A stretch of 64,000 nucleotides of DNA from Arthrobacter ipis (GCF_014694315.1 NZ_JAAOXD010000001.1:590642-654641); one strand, 5' to 3'; counted from the first letter of the stretch, positions 53,985 to 63,471 are shown. Notes: generated from the letters alone by a model not told the origin. Made by a program: numbers and translations.

Positions 53985-55661
53985 TTAGTGGCTAAGGGTC
54001 TTCTGCCCCTCGCCGGCTTCAACGGCTTCGTGGTGGCCGTGGCCTGCTTCCAGCTCCGCGGGGGTTGCAGGGGCAACCCTGTCCTCGAAGAACCAGCGGG
54101 ACAGCTTGGCGCGGCGGTTTTCCTTGCGGGTCACCACACCGTGCTCGTTCGGCTGGGCCGGAAGCGGTGCGAGCGACTCGAAGCCAACGAGCTTGTAGCG
54201 CTTGTACTCGTCGAGCGGAGCGTGCACCTCGATGAACTCACCGTGCGGGAGGCGGACGATGCGCCCGGTCTCGCGGCCGTGGAGGGCGATTTCGCGGTCC
54301 TTGCGCTGCAGGGCAAGGGCCACGCGCTTGGTGACAGCGAAAGCGATGAACGGGCCTACGAAGAACAGTGCACGCAGCCAGTACGTGACGTCGTTCAATG
54401 CCACGTGGAAGTGCGTGGCGATGAGGTCCGAACCGGCGGCGGCCCACATGACGCTGTACCAGGTGAAGCCGGCTACACCGATCGCGGTACGCGTGGGAGC
54501 GTTCCGTGGACGGTCCAGCACGTGGTGCTCCCGGTTGTCCTTGGTGATCCAGCGCTCGATCCACGGGTAGGTGAACAGCACGGTAAAGATGATGCCAGCC
54601 GGAACGAGTGCCGGAAGCAGGACATTCAGCGTCAGGACGTGGCCGAAGATGATGTATTCGAAGTGGAAGCCGCTGACCACACCGGGCATCAGGCGCAGGG
54701 CACCGTCGACAAAGCCGATGTACCAGTCAGGCTGGGTGCCGGCGGACACGGGGGAGGGGTCGTACGGTCCGTAGTTCCAGATCGGGTTGATGGTGAAGAA
54801 CCCGGCCATGAGCGCGATCACACCGAAGACGATGAAGAAGAATCCGCCGGCCTTCGCAGCGTAGACCGGGCCCAGGGGGTAACCAACGACGTTGCGGTCG
54901 TTGCGTCCCGGGCCGGGGTACTGGGTGTGCTTGTGGACAACCACCATGAAGAGGTGCACCACGATCATGAGCAGGATCAGTGCCGGTACGAGCAGGATGT
55001 GCAGCGTGTAGAGGCGGCTGATGATTACCGTGCCGGGGAACTCTCCACCGAACAGGAAGAAGGAGATGTAGGTGCCGATTACCGGGATCGACTTGATGAC
55101 GCCGTCGATGATGCGCAGGCCGTTACCGGACAGCAGGTCATCGGGGAGGGAGTAACCGGTGAAGCCGGCAGCCATGGCCAGGATCAGCAGGACACCGCCC
55201 ACCACCCAGTTCATTTCACGGGGCTTGCGGAACGCGCCGGTGAAGAATACCCGGAGCATGTGTACGGCCACAGAGGCCACGAACAGCAGCGCTGCCCAGT
55301 GGTGGACCTGGCGCATGAACAGGCCGCCGCGGACGTCGAAGGAGATGTCCAGCGAGGAGCTGTAGGCGACGGACATTTCGACGTTCTTCAGCGGCGTGTA
55401 GGAGCCGGCGTAGTGCGTCTCAGCCATGGACGGATCGAAGAAGAATGTCAGGAACGTTCCCGACATGAGCAGGATGACGAAGGAGTACAGCGCCACCTCG
55501 CCAAACATGAAGGACCAGTGGTCCGGAAATACCTTGCGGCCGAATTCGCGGAGGATTCCGGATCCGCCGACGCGCTCGTCGACGAAGTCAGTAAAGCGTC
55601 CGACGCTGGTGTTGGCTACGTAGGCGGGGGCTTCAGCTGTTGATGCTGCGCTCATGCTCAT
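53985..55661 (-). CDS. qcrB: Cytochrome bc1 complex cytochrome b subunit
   Basis: A 558-aa membrane subunit with two b hemes. The b-type core has His pairs in helices II and IV (GGLFMRQVHHWAALLFVASVAVHMLR; LHILLVPALILLMIVVHLFMVVVHKH), plus GYSLPDDLLSGNGLRI and the quinol-oxidation motif WNYGPYDPSP, a PDWY variant region. The long C-terminal extension after residue 400 is typical of actinobacteria. It overlaps qcrA; ATG 55661 has GGGAG 4 nt upstream, with GTG 55664 and ATG 55655 as alternatives. Confidence 0.95.
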   Translation of the reverse strand: MSMSAASTAEAPAYVANTSVGRFTDFVDERVGGSGILREFGRKVFPDHWSFMFGEVALYSFVILLMSGTFLTFFFDPSMAETHYAGSYTPLKNVEMSVAYSSSLDISFDVRGGLFMRQVHHWAALLFVASVAVHMLRVFFTGAFRKPREMNWVVGGVLLILAMAAGFTGYSLPDDLLSGNGLRIIDGVIKSIPVIGTYISFFLFGGEFPGTVIISRLYTLHILLVPALILLMIVVHLFMVVVHKHTQYPGPGRNDRNVVGYPLGPVYAAKAGGFFFIVFGVIALMAGFFTINPIWNYGPYDPSPVSAGTQPDWYIGFVDGALRLMPGVVSGFHFEYIIFGHVLTLNVLLPALVPAGIIFTVLFTYPWIERWITKDNREHHVLDRPRNAPTRTAIGVAGFTWYSVMWAAAGSDLIATHFHVALNDVTYWLRALFFVGPFIAFAVTKRVALALQRKDREIALHGRETGRIVRLPHGEFIEVHAPLDEYKRYKLVGFESLAPLPAQPNEHGVVTRKENRRAKLSRWFFEDRVAPATPAELEAGHGHHEAVEAGEGQKTLSH

Positions 55662-56703
55662 CACGCTCCCAGTAACTTGGTCCTACAGGTTCTTTGAAGT
55701 CGCTGGTGGCGACCAGGTAGCCCTCATCGTCAACTGCGATGGGCAGCTGGGGGAGCGGGCGGCTGGCCGGGCCGAAGATAACCTTGCATTCCTGGGTCAG
55801 GTCGAAGGTCGACTGGTGGCACGGGCACAGCAGGTGGTGCGTCTGCTGCTCGTAGAGGGCAACAGGGCAACCAACGTGGGTGCAGATCTTGGAGTAGGCA
55901 ACGATGCCGTTGTAGCCCCAGTTTTCGCGTCCCGCGGAGGGGTTCAGCGAGGCCGGGTCGAGGCGCATCAGCAGAACGACGGCCTTGGCCTTCTCGTTGA
56001 GCTTGCCTTCGTGCAGTTCGTTGAGGCCTTCCGGAATGACGTGGAAGGCGGAACCGATGGTGACGTCCGAGGCCTTGATGGGGGTTCCATCAGGATCGCG
56101 GGTGAGGCGCTTGAGCTTGCCCTCCGTCGGGGCCCACATGGTGTGTGCCAGCTTGTTGTCCGGGCGCGGTCCCAGGTCGCCGAAGACGGCGAGGGCCGGC
56201 AGGGGTGCCAGTGCAACGGCGCCCAGCAGGGTGTTCCGGATGAGGGGACGGCGCTTGATGCCCGTTTCCTCAACGATGTCGTCAACGATGCGGACCGCAG
56301 CCTGGCGGTCGTCCTCGGTGCGGATCGCGTGGCGTTCCTCGGAGACTTCGTGGTCCGGCATCAGGGCCTTGGCCCAGTGCACGATACCGGTGCCGATACC
56401 GAGCATGGCGAACGCCGTGCCAAGGCCGAGCAGCGCATTCTGCAGCCGGATGGTGGCAATGCTTGAGTCGTCTCCCAGGTCGATGGCGAAGTACGCCACC
56501 AGGAAGATCACGGTGCCAACAACTGAGGTTGCGAACAGTGCAGCAACCTGCCGTTCTGCCCGCTTGGCGGCCTTCGGGTCCGTGTCAGCCAGGCGCAAGC
56601 GGTGCGGGGGAAGTCCAGGATCCTGGAATTTCTCCACCTCATGCTGACCAGCCGTAGCTACGGTGCCCGAGTGGTTCGGACTGCCGTCACTATGGTTGCC
56701 CAT
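55633..56703 (-). CDS. qcrA: Cytochrome bc1 complex Rieske iron-sulfur subunit
   Basis: A 356-aa Rieske protein of the actinobacterial type with three N-terminal membrane helices (the first two at about 60-80 and 95-115; a third preceded by KRRPLIRNTLLGAVALAPLPAL). The 2Fe-2S ligands are CTHVGC (about 275) and CPCHQS (about 292). ATG 56703 (MGNHSDGSPN) has GATGAGGCG upstream; an in-frame start at 56715 is less likely. Its stop overlaps the qcrB start. Cluster order qcrC-qcrA-qcrB follows ctaE. Confidence 0.95.
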   Translation of the reverse strand: MGNHSDGSPNHSGTVATAGQHEVEKFQDPGLPPHRLRLADTDPKAAKRAERQVAALFATSVVGTVIFLVAYFAIDLGDDSSIATIRLQNALLGLGTAFAMLGIGTGIVHWAKALMPDHEVSEERHAIRTEDDRQAAVRIVDDIVEETGIKRRPLIRNTLLGAVALAPLPALAVFGDLGPRPDNKLAHTMWAPTEGKLKRLTRDPDGTPIKASDVTIGSAFHVIPEGLNELHEGKLNEKAKAVVLLMRLDPASLNPSAGRENWGYNGIVAYSKICTHVGCPVALYEQQTHHLLCPCHQSTFDLTQECKVIFGPASRPLPQLPIAVDDEGYLVATSDFKEPVGPSYWERDEHERSINS

Positions 56704-56803
56704 GATTCGCCTCATCCTTCTCTCGTCTCGGCCTTTGCCGAGTTATGTTCAGTTCCAAACCTGCTGTGCAATCAGCAGGACGTTCTTGTTGTGCCTGGTT
56801 TGG

Positions 56804-57592
56804 CTAGGACGTGCGGGACGTCAGCCAGATGGTGAAAGCGATGATGACGCCGAGGCCGGCGATCCACACGAACAGGCCCTCAGAAACAGGACCAAGTGCG
56901 CCCAGGTCTGCGCCGCCCGGGGAACCGTTGGCTTCAATCTGCTTCAGGAAGGTGATGATGTTGCGCTTGCCTTCAGGGGAGATGTTCGAGTCGTTGAACA
57001 CCGGCATGTTCTGCGGTCCGGTCGCCATTGCTTCATAGATGTGCTTGCCCGAGACGTCGGCCAGGGCAGGGGCGAACTTACCACGGGTGAGTGCACCGCC
57101 AGCGGCTGCAGCGTTGTGGCACATGGCGCAGTTCACGCGGAACAGCTCGCCGCCTTCGGCGGCGTTGCCCTTCTCATCCAGCAGTTCCTCGGACGGGATG
57201 GCCGGGCCCGCACCCAGCGACGCGACGTACGCGGCCAGCTGGTGGGTCTGGGTGTCGTTGAACTGGGCAGGCTTCTTGTAGGCCTGGGGGCCGTTCATCT
57301 GCATGGGCATGCGGCCGGTGCCGACCTGGAAGTCAACAGCGGCGGCGCCGACGCCAACCAGTGAGGGACCGTCCTGCGTTCCGCTGGCACCCATACCGTG
57401 GCAGGTGGCGCAGTTGGCTTCGAAGAGCTTCTCGCCTTCCTGTGTATCGCTGGCGGTGAACTCTGCAGTGCTGGCTTTGGCCTCGTTGACGGTGGTGGCA
57501 ACGGCGTACAGCCCACCAGTGAGGAGGAGGCCCATCAACAGCAGGGCTATTGCTGCCAGTGGGTGACGTCGCTTCTGCGAGAGTGCCTTCAC
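56804..57592 (-). CDS. qcrC: Diheme cytochrome c subunit of the bc1 complex
   Basis: A 262-aa membrane-anchored diheme c subunit. An N-terminal helix/signal anchor (about 12-33) is followed by two c-heme domains with CATCH (61-65) and CAMCH (155-159) and a C-terminal helix (about 237-257). It replaces a soluble cytochrome c by passing electrons directly to CuA of CtaC in the bc1-aa3 supercomplex. GTG 57592 has AAAGGAA upstream. It lies 88 bp downstream of ctaE. Confidence 0.95.
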   Translation of the reverse strand: MKALSQKRRHPLAAIALLLMGLLLTGGLYAVATTVNEAKASTAEFTASDTQEGEKLFEANCATCHGMGASGTQDGPSLVGVGAAAVDFQVGTGRMPMQMNGPQAYKKPAQFNDTQTHQLAAYVASLGAGPAIPSEELLDEKGNAAEGGELFRVNCAMCHNAAAAGGALTRGKFAPALADVSGKHIYEAMATGPQNMPVFNDSNISPEGKRNIITFLKQIEANGSPGGADLGALGPVSEGLFVWIAGLGVIIAFTIWLTSRTS

Positions 57593-57680
57593 GTGGTGGT
57601 TCCTTTATTCGATCGTGCGTCGGCTCCGTGAGCCGCTTCTTAGAATTCGTTCTCTTGGGAAAGAGGGAGAAAAGTCTGGG

Positions 57681-58319
57681 CTACTGGAGGACGTAGATGA
57701 CCAGGAAGAGGCCAATCCACACGACGTCCACGAAGTGCCAGTAGTAGGAGGTGACAATCGCCGAGGTCGCCTCGAAGTGACCGAACTTCTTCGCGGCGAA
57801 GGAGCGGCCCATGATGAGCAGGAAGGCGACCAGACCGCCGATGACGTGCATGCCGTGGAAGCCGGTGGTCATGTAGAAGGCGGATCCGTAGGCGTTGGAG
57901 GACAGCGACACGTGCTCCGAGACCAGCATGGCGTATTCCGTGGTCTGGCCGGCAACGAAGAAGGCGCCCATGAGGAACGTCAGGGTGAACCATTCGTTCA
58001 TGCCCCAGCGGGTGAACTGGAGGGGCCCGCCGCTGCGTCGCGGCTGGAGCCTTTCGGCGGCGAATACGCCCATCTGGCAAGTGAAGGAACTAGCCACAAG
58101 GACGATGGTGTTAACGAGCGCAAAGGGGAAGTTGAGCTTGGCCGTCTCTTCCGCCCACATCTGGCCGGAAGTGGACCGGAGTGTGAAGTACATGGCGAAG
58201 AGACCGGCGAAGAACATCAACTCGCTGGAGAGCCAGACAACGGTCCCGACGGAGACCATATTCGGGCGGTTCAGCGTGGGGTGCGCAGGGGTACTGGGGG
58301 CATGGGTCGCAGATGTCAC
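57681..58319 (-). CDS. ctaE: Cytochrome c oxidase subunit III
   Basis: A 212-aa polytopic subunit of aa3 oxidase with five evident helices: [80 protein letters not shown] and the final [22 protein letters not shown]. The conserved WHFVDVVW and GFHGMHV segments are intact. GTG 58319 is preceded on the minus strand by CATAAT and exactly 6 nt, so the operon mRNA is probably leaderless here. First gene of ctaE-qcrC-qcrA-qcrB, divergent from trpD. Confidence 0.95.
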   Translation of the reverse strand: MTSATHAPSTPAHPTLNRPNMVSVGTVVWLSSELMFFAGLFAMYFTLRSTSGQMWAEETAKLNFPFALVNTIVLVASSFTCQMGVFAAERLQPRRSGGPLQFTRWGMNEWFTLTFLMGAFFVAGQTTEYAMLVSEHVSLSSNAYGSAFYMTTGFHGMHVIGGLVAFLLIMGRSFAAKKFGHFEATSAIVTSYYWHFVDVVWIGLFLVIYVLQ

Positions 58320-58321
58320 AT

Positions 58322-58334
58322 AGACATTATGTCT
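58322..58334 (-). promoter_or_regulatory. ctaE promoter with overlapping palindrome
   Basis: Minus-strand CATAAT (58326-58331) ends 6 nt before GTG 58319, with TTGGGC (58350-58355) 18 bp upstream as -35. A perfect palindrome AGACAT-T-ATGTCT (58322-58334) lies on top of the -10 box, a position suited to a repressor. Confidence 0.5.
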
Positions 58335-58467
58335 GTAAAACTCCGGCTTGCCCAACGCAAACCGCCTTTTGCGGAGACTTTTTCTACAAAGACGCGAAAT
58401 CGCGCGGAAAAGTTCCCGGACACGTTCATATTGGTCTTTGCGGCGGGCACATCGATAGCATCAGGAG

Positions 58468-59526
58468 GTGACTTCACAGGTATCGGCACCGGCGGCAGGC
58501 AACACCTGGCCGCGCCTCATCTCGGCACTGTTGAACGGCGAACACCTGAGCGCGGACAGTACGGCATGGGCCATGGACACCATCATGTCGGGGGCCGCCA
58601 CACCCGTCCAGATTGCCGGTTTCCTCGTGGCGCTGCGCGCGAAGGGCGAGACGGTGGAGGAGATTGCCGGCCTCGTTGACGCCATGGTGTCCCATGCCAA
58701 GCCCATCTCCATCACCGGCGAAAAGCTGGACATCGTGGGCACCGGTGGTGACCAACTCAACACTGTCAACATCTCCACCATGGCCGCTCTGGTCTGTGCC
58801 GGAGCGGGCGCAAAGGTGGTCAAGCACGGCAACCGCGCGGCATCGTCGTCGTCGGGATCAGCGGACGTCCTGGAAGCGCTGGGGGTGCGGCTCGACCTCC
58901 CCATAGCCGACGTTGCCCGGAACGCAGAGGAAGCGGGCATGACCTTCTGCTTCGCCCAGGTCTTCCACCCGTCCTTCCGCCACACGGCGGTGCCCAGGCG
59001 CGAACTCGCGATCCCCACAGCCTTCAACTTCCTGGGCCCCCTCACCAACCCCGCCCGGGTGCAGGCCTCCGCGGTAGGCGTGGCGAACGCCCGCATGGCG
59101 CCGCTCGTGGCCGGCGTCCTGGCGCGGCGCGGCAGCCGGGGCCTGGTGTTCCGGGGCAGCGACGGGCTGGACGAACTGACCACCACCGGGCCGTCCACGG
59201 TGTGGGAGATCCGCGGCGGTGAAGTGACAGAGCAGACTTTCTCGCCCGGGGACCTGGGGATCCGTCAGGCGACAGTCGATCAACTGCGCGGCGGTGACGC
59301 GCAGGCGAATGCCGCCGTCGTCCGCAATGTCCTGGCCGGGGAAACCGGGCCGGTCAGGGACGCAGTCCTGCTGAACGCGGCGGCGGGCCTGGTGGCGTAC
59401 GACCTTCAGGCTGACGGTCCGCTCACTGACCGAATGAAGCTTGCCCTCGACCGCGCCGCGGAATCCATCGGCTCCGGCGCTGCGGCTGCCGTGCTCGAGA
59501 AGTGGGTCAGCCTCTCGCGGGGCTAG
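58468..59526 (+). CDS. trpD: Anthranilate phosphoribosyltransferase
   Basis: A 352-aa tryptophan-pathway enzyme joining anthranilate to PRPP. Motifs: [20 protein letters not shown] (PRPP site), [21 protein letters not shown] and the conserved [15 protein letters not shown] 58468 directly follows AGGAG, too close to act as a ribosome site, but TAGCAT lies exactly 6 nt upstream, so a leaderless mRNA explains the start. It stands apart from other trp genes, as often in actinobacteria. Confidence 0.96.
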   Translation: MTSQVSAPAAGNTWPRLISALLNGEHLSADSTAWAMDTIMSGAATPVQIAGFLVALRAKGETVEEIAGLVDAMVSHAKPISITGEKLDIVGTGGDQLNTVNISTMAALVCAGAGAKVVKHGNRAASSSSGSADVLEALGVRLDLPIADVARNAEEAGMTFCFAQVFHPSFRHTAVPRRELAIPTAFNFLGPLTNPARVQASAVGVANARMAPLVAGVLARRGSRGLVFRGSDGLDELTTTGPSTVWEIRGGEVTEQTFSPGDLGIRQATVDQLRGGDAQANAAVVRNVLAGETGPVRDAVLLNAAAGLVAYDLQADGPLTDRMKLALDRAAESIGSGAAAAVLEKWVSLSRG

Positions 59527-59555
59527 AGCTCCGAACAGTCCCAACGCATCAAAGA

Positions 59556-59593
59556 CAGAGGGGCCAGGCACCTGCAGGTACCTGGCCCCTCTG
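59556..59593. terminator. Terminator between trpD and the Lrp-like gene
   Basis: CAGAGGGGCCAGG (59556-59568) pairs with 59581-59593; the loop contains the small palindrome CCTGCAGG. The two genes converge. Confidence 0.85.
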
Positions 59594-59612
59594 CTGTTGT
59601 CCTGGCGTGCTG

Positions 59613-59894
59613 CTACTCCTCGAACCCCAGGGCGAAGGCGGCATCGAGGTCGTGCTGCGAGTAAGCCCGGAAGGCGATATGGGTGGTGGTGTGCACGACC
59701 GCGGGGACCTTGGACAGCTTGTCGGCGATGACGTCCGCCAGATCTTCGTGCTGGGACACGCGCGCGACGGCGATCAGGTCCCATTCTCCGGTCACGGAGT
59801 AGACCTCGCTGATGCCGTCGATGGAGGAGATCTCCTCGGCCGTTTCGGGGATACGCGAGGCGTCTGTCTTGATCAGGACGAATGCGGTGATCAC
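59613..59894 (-). CDS. Stand-alone Lrp/AsnC ligand-binding (RAM) domain protein
   Basis: A 93-aa protein consisting only of the C-terminal sensor domain of Lrp/AsnC regulators (ITAFVLIKTDASRI ... EVYSVTGEWDLIAVARVSQHEDLADVI ... TTTHIAFRAYS). No helix-turn-helix is present, and GTG 59894 with its GGAAGGG ribosome site shows this is a natural start, not a truncation. Such proteins form dimers/octamers that may bind amino acids or modulate full Lrp proteins. Convergent with trpD. Confidence 0.88.
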   Translation of the reverse strand: MITAFVLIKTDASRIPETAEEISSIDGISEVYSVTGEWDLIAVARVSQHEDLADVIADKLSKVPAVVHTTTHIAFRAYSQHDLDAAFALGFEE

Positions 59895-60005
59895 TGTGAA
59901 CCCTTCCGGATCTGTTGAGCTGTGCTGCCAGCCTATTACATGGGTGGTCCAGTGCATGGGCGGGCGCCGGTCGGTTGCGCTAGTGGCGGCGCCGCTGCAC
60001 AGGAG

Positions 60006-60416
60006 TCAGGCGCGGCGGCGTGCGCGCAGGCGGAGAACTATGGCGACGATGAGGCGGTAGCCGAGGAGGAACACCGCCATGCTCAGCAGCGCGACGATCA
60101 CAAATGGGAGGACCACCGTCTGTCCCGTGAGCGCGCGTAGAGCCATTCCGATCGCCACGGTGCCCAGCCACACAGCCACCCCGGCGGGCCACAGCGCGAG
60201 CGGCCGCCGCCAGAGCCGCAGCAGCAGCCAGGTAACGGCTGCGCCGGCCAGGAACGGCCAGGCGGTGGACAGGACTCCAATGACTGTTTCACCCCGTGCA
60301 TGTGCGTCGCGGCCGACGGCAGCGAACGTCAGGATGAGGATGAAGTCTGCCGCAGCTGCGGCGGCCGTCAGGGCCGGAACCGCTTGCGTTCCGGGACGGT
60401 CTGTTGTGGAAGGCAT
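60006..60416 (-). CDS. DUF3054 domain-containing membrane protein
   Basis: A 136-aa protein with four predicted transmembrane helices (ADFILILTFAAVG; PFLAGAAVTWLLL; LGTVAIGMALRAL; FVIVALLSMAVFLLGYRLI) and the family's GRDAHARGE loop after the first. Ends in a run of Arg. Function unknown. ATG 60416 is preceded on the minus strand by TAGGCT and 7 nt, a leaderless pattern. Confidence 0.85.
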   Translation of the reverse strand: MPSTTDRPGTQAVPALTAAAAAADFILILTFAAVGRDAHARGETVIGVLSTAWPFLAGAAVTWLLLRLWRRPLALWPAGVAVWLGTVAIGMALRALTGQTVVLPFVIVALLSMAVFLLGYRLIVAIVLRLRARRRA

Positions 60417-60512
60417 GCTTCCGAGCCTATCCGTTTTTGGCAGGTCTTGCCCCTGCCGCAATATCCCGTGACGATGTCAGTCAGGATGCATGCACTCCCT
60501 GAAGGAGGCCCA

Positions 60513-60899
60513 GTGAAGCTCACCCAGATCGCACAGCACGCCGAGGATCTTGACCGTGCGGCAGAGTTCTACTCGAGGCTGCTGTGTACCGCGCCGACAG
60601 CTGTGTTCGACCCGCCTGGACTGCTGTTCTTCGATCTCGACGGCGTCCGGCTGCTGCTGGAGCGGGGAGCACCTTCGGCGGTGATTTACCTTGGCGTCCC
60701 GGACGTAAGGTTGCGCGTGGCTGAACTTGAGGCCGGGGGAGTGGAGGTGGTTGGCGCCCCGCACGTCATCTTCCATCACGATGATGCACGGCTCGGCCCT
60801 GCTGGTGCGGACGAATGGATGGCTTTCATCAGGGACAGTGAGGGGAACACCGTGGGACTGGTGAGCCACGCGTTCGACGGCGGGGCGCCCGCAGGTTAG
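60513..60899 (+). CDS. VOC-superfamily protein
   Basis: A 128-aa vicinal-oxygen-chelate fold protein: VKLTQIAQHAEDLDRAAEFYSRLL at the start, a metal-site Glu region near EWMAFIRDSEGNTVGLVSH at the end, and VIYLGVPDVRLRVAELEAGGVE in the middle. GTG 60513 has a strong GAAGGAGG ribosome site, which rejects longer upstream starts in the same frame. Likely a glyoxalase-like or small-molecule-binding protein; substrate unknown. Confidence 0.85.
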   Translation: MKLTQIAQHAEDLDRAAEFYSRLLCTAPTAVFDPPGLLFFDLDGVRLLLERGAPSAVIYLGVPDVRLRVAELEAGGVEVVGAPHVIFHHDDARLGPAGADEWMAFIRDSEGNTVGLVSHAFDGGAPAG

Positions 60900-60903
60900 G
60901 GCG

Positions 60904-61533
60904 TCAGGCTTTGCTGGTGGCGATCTTTGCCGCGAAACCCAGGAGGACGACGCCGGCGACGCGGTCTGTGGTTTTGGCCACGGAAGGCGACTGGAGCCAG
61001 CGGCGCGCGTGGTGGGTCGCCAGAATGATGACCGCAAACCATGCCATGCCCTCGACGTTGTGAACCAGCGGCAACAGCACCCCCATCAGCAGCGGCGGCG
61101 CCTCCGGCGGAAGGAACTGGGGGATCATGGCCATGTAGAAAACCCCCACCTTGGGATTCAGCAGGCTGGTTGTGGTGCCCGAAAGCCATGCAGCGCGGGA
61201 GCTGGCCGGGCCCGCGGGGCCGGCCTCCGCCGTCGCCCCCGGCCGGAAGCTTCGGATAATCATGGTCACAGCCAGCCACGCCATGTAGCAGGCGCCCGCG
61301 ATCTTCAGCACGGTAAAGGCTGTTTCCGAGGCGGCCAGCAAGGCCGACGCACCGACGGCGGCGGCCACGCCCCAGAAGACGGTACCTGTGCAGATTCCCG
61401 CCGCGGTGGCGAAGGCGGACCCGCGGCCGCCGCTGATCGCCGTACGCAGCACGAGCACGGTGTCCATTCCCGGGATCACCGTGAGTAGGGCGGCCACGAG
61501 GGCGAACTGCAGGAGGGAGTCGGAAATGCTCAT
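60904..61533 (-). CDS. LysE family translocator
   Basis: A 209-aa membrane exporter of the LysE/RhtB family with six helices. Family marks: TVIPGMDTVLVLRTAISGGRGSAFATAAGICTG near the N-terminus and SLLNPKVGVFYMAMIPQFL in the middle. These carriers export amino acids such as lysine, threonine or homoserine lactones. ATG 61533 is preceded by TAAAAT with 5 nt between, again without a ribosome site. Convergent with the VOC gene, only 4 bp apart. Confidence 0.9.
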   Translation of the reverse strand: MSISDSLLQFALVAALLTVIPGMDTVLVLRTAISGGRGSAFATAAGICTGTVFWGVAAAVGASALLAASETAFTVLKIAGACYMAWLAVTMIIRSFRPGATAEAGPAGPASSRAAWLSGTTTSLLNPKVGVFYMAMIPQFLPPEAPPLLMGVLLPLVHNVEGMAWFAVIILATHHARRWLQSPSVAKTTDRVAGVVLLGFAAKIATSKA

Positions 61534-61620
61534 AGTCGATTTTAGACAAGTTGGGGGCGCGCAGATGACCGGCGATTGGGGGCGGGTTTTACCGGTAACG
61601 CCGGATCAAAAGGTCGCCGG

Positions 61621-61650
61621 GGACGACGGCGGGAGGTCCCGCCGTCGTCC
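61621..61650 (-). terminator. Terminator of the TPP-enzyme gene
   Basis: GGACGACGGCGGGA (61621-61634) and its reverse complement (61637-61650), flanked by CCTTTC on the plus strand and CCTTTTG on the minus strand. Nine bp beyond the stop at 61659. Confidence 0.8.
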
Positions 61651-61658
61651 TTTCTCTG

Positions 61659-63422
61659 TCAGGCGGGGGAGGGGTAAGCCTTGACGCCCTGTTCCACCAC
61701 CAGATGGATGAGGGCGAAGACGCGGGCATCATCGATGGCTGCCAGGGCCGCGTCCAAGGCGGCCGGAACATCCTTGTCCTCTGTGACAGTGACGCCGAAA
61801 CCGCCAAAGGCCCTGGCCATCATGCCGAAGTCCGGATTTTTCAGCTGGGTGCCGGACACGCGTTCGGGATAATGCCGCTCCTGGTGGGTGCGGATGGTGC
61901 CGTACTCCTGGTTGTCCATGACAATAACCAGCGGCGTGGCACCGTATTGGGCGGCGGTGGCCAGTTCCTGGCCGTTCATCAGGAACTCCCCGTCTCCCGC
62001 GATGGTGACCACTCGCCGCCGTGGTTCGGCCAGCGACGCCGCGACGGCCGAGGGGATGGAGTAACCCATGGAGCCGTTCCGGGCGCTGACCATAGAAGCG
62101 TAGCGGCGGGTGGGAAAATACCGGTGGGCCCAGTTCGTGTGCTCGCCCGCCCCGAACGTCACCAGCGCGTCCTCCGGCAGCCTGGGGACCAGGTTCGCCA
62201 TCAAGGTGTCCATCCTTGCCGGGCCGGCAGCGGGAGTGGAAACGGGGAGCGCGGAAAATGACTCCTGTTCGGCCCTCATCCGCCCTGTCCACGCCTTCCA
62301 CTCCTCCTTAACTTCCAGGTCGATGCCGGCCAGGTCGCGGACAAAGGCCTCCGGCTTTGCCACGATCTGCCGCGAGACAGGACCCGAACGGCCGCGCAGT
62401 GAGGGGTCGATGGTGACCAGAAAGTTCTTCTTGCTCCAGTCCTGCCGGCAGACGAATCCGTCTGTAATCACGTCTCCCGGGACAGTGCCCACAAATACCA
62501 GGAGGTCGGTCTCCTCGAACAGGTCGTAGGTGGGGCGCGGGCGACCGTACCCGATGGGACCCACGTAGGACGGGGAGTCAAAGGAAACGGTTCCCTGGGT
62601 GCGCCATTCCGCTGCTGCAGGAATCTGGTGTCGCTCCAGCCACGCGGTCAGTTGGTCAGCTGCCTCCTGGGTCCAGTCGTTGCCGCCGGTTACGAAAAGC
62701 GGTTTGTTGGATGAGGCCAGCGCGGCCTTCAGGGCCGCGGCGTCGCTGCTGCTCATTCCGCCGGCCGCCACCGGGATCGCAGGGTGCAGGGTCGGATCGA
62801 CCAATTGCCGGATGATGTCCTCCGGCAGGCCCACCACCACGGGCCCCGGGCGGCCACTCATCGCCGCGAACATGGCCTCGGCCACGATCTCTGATGCCCG
62901 CTCCGGATGGTCAAGGACCATAACGCGCTTGGCGCCGGTATCGAACCAGGCTTTGATGTCGAACTCCTGGAACGCCTCGCGGTCCCGGTGCGCGAACGGA
63001 ATCAGGCCCACGAACAGGAGCATCGGCGTCGAGTCCTGCCAGGCCGTATGCAGTCCCACGTGCGCGTTGGCTGCGCCGGGTCCGCGGGTAACCATCGCCA
63101 CACCGGGCACCTGGTTCATTTTCCCGTCGGCCTCCGCCATGTACGCTGCCCCGCCCTCGTGCCGGCACACGATGGTTTCCATCTCCGAGCTGTGCAGGCC
63201 GTCCAATACGTCAAGGAAGCTTTCACCGGGAACCACGTAGGTGCGTTTCACGCCATGGGCCTCGAGCGAATCAACAATCACATGCCCGGCGGATTTCAGG
63301 GCCGCGCGGGATGGCGCCGTGCTGCTGTCGCGGCCAGTCTGCTGGAGCTTTTGGTCATCGAACTGCCCCGGATCGGAAGGGACATCGGTTGCGGTCAAGG
63401 GGGACTGAGACTCTGGTGTCAT
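61659..63422 (-). CDS. Thiamine-diphosphate-dependent enzyme, acetolactate synthase large-subunit-like
   Basis: A 587-aa TPP enzyme with the three-domain layout: N-terminal Pyr domain (VVPGESFLDVLDGL, CRHEGGAAYMAEADGK with the catalytic Glu, MVTRGPGAANAHVGLHTAWQDSTPML), central domain (about 230-370) and C-terminal PP domain with GDGEFLMNGQELATAAQYG ... VIVMDNQEYG, the Mg-diphosphate motif. A 40-residue N-terminal extension is unusual. No small regulatory subunit is adjacent and the sequence departs from IlvB, so the reaction may differ (carboligase or 2-oxoacid decarboxylase). An amino-acid permease gene lies just upstream on the same strand. Confidence 0.82.
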   Translation of the reverse strand: MTPESQSPLTATDVPSDPGQFDDQKLQQTGRDSSTAPSRAALKSAGHVIVDSLEAHGVKRTYVVPGESFLDVLDGLHSSEMETIVCRHEGGAAYMAEADGKMNQVPGVAMVTRGPGAANAHVGLHTAWQDSTPMLLFVGLIPFAHRDREAFQEFDIKAWFDTGAKRVMVLDHPERASEIVAEAMFAAMSGRPGPVVVGLPEDIIRQLVDPTLHPAIPVAAGGMSSSDAAALKAALASSNKPLFVTGGNDWTQEAADQLTAWLERHQIPAAAEWRTQGTVSFDSPSYVGPIGYGRPRPTYDLFEETDLLVFVGTVPGDVITDGFVCRQDWSKKNFLVTIDPSLRGRSGPVSRQIVAKPEAFVRDLAGIDLEVKEEWKAWTGRMRAEQESFSALPVSTPAAGPARMDTLMANLVPRLPEDALVTFGAGEHTNWAHRYFPTRRYASMVSARNGSMGYSIPSAVAASLAEPRRRVVTIAGDGEFLMNGQELATAAQYGATPLVIVMDNQEYGTIRTHQERHYPERVSGTQLKNPDFGMMARAFGGFGVTVTEDKDVPAALDAALAAIDDARVFALIHLVVEQGVKAYPSPA

Positions 63423-63471
63423 GAGCTTTCTTTGGTTATTGGTGGGCGGGTGTTTGTGAAGATCGGGATAT

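Noticed and set aside
53955..55643. 562-aa plus-strand frame opposite qcrB
   Set aside because: Acidic, His-rich composition typical of the complement of cytochrome b codons; qcrB is certain.
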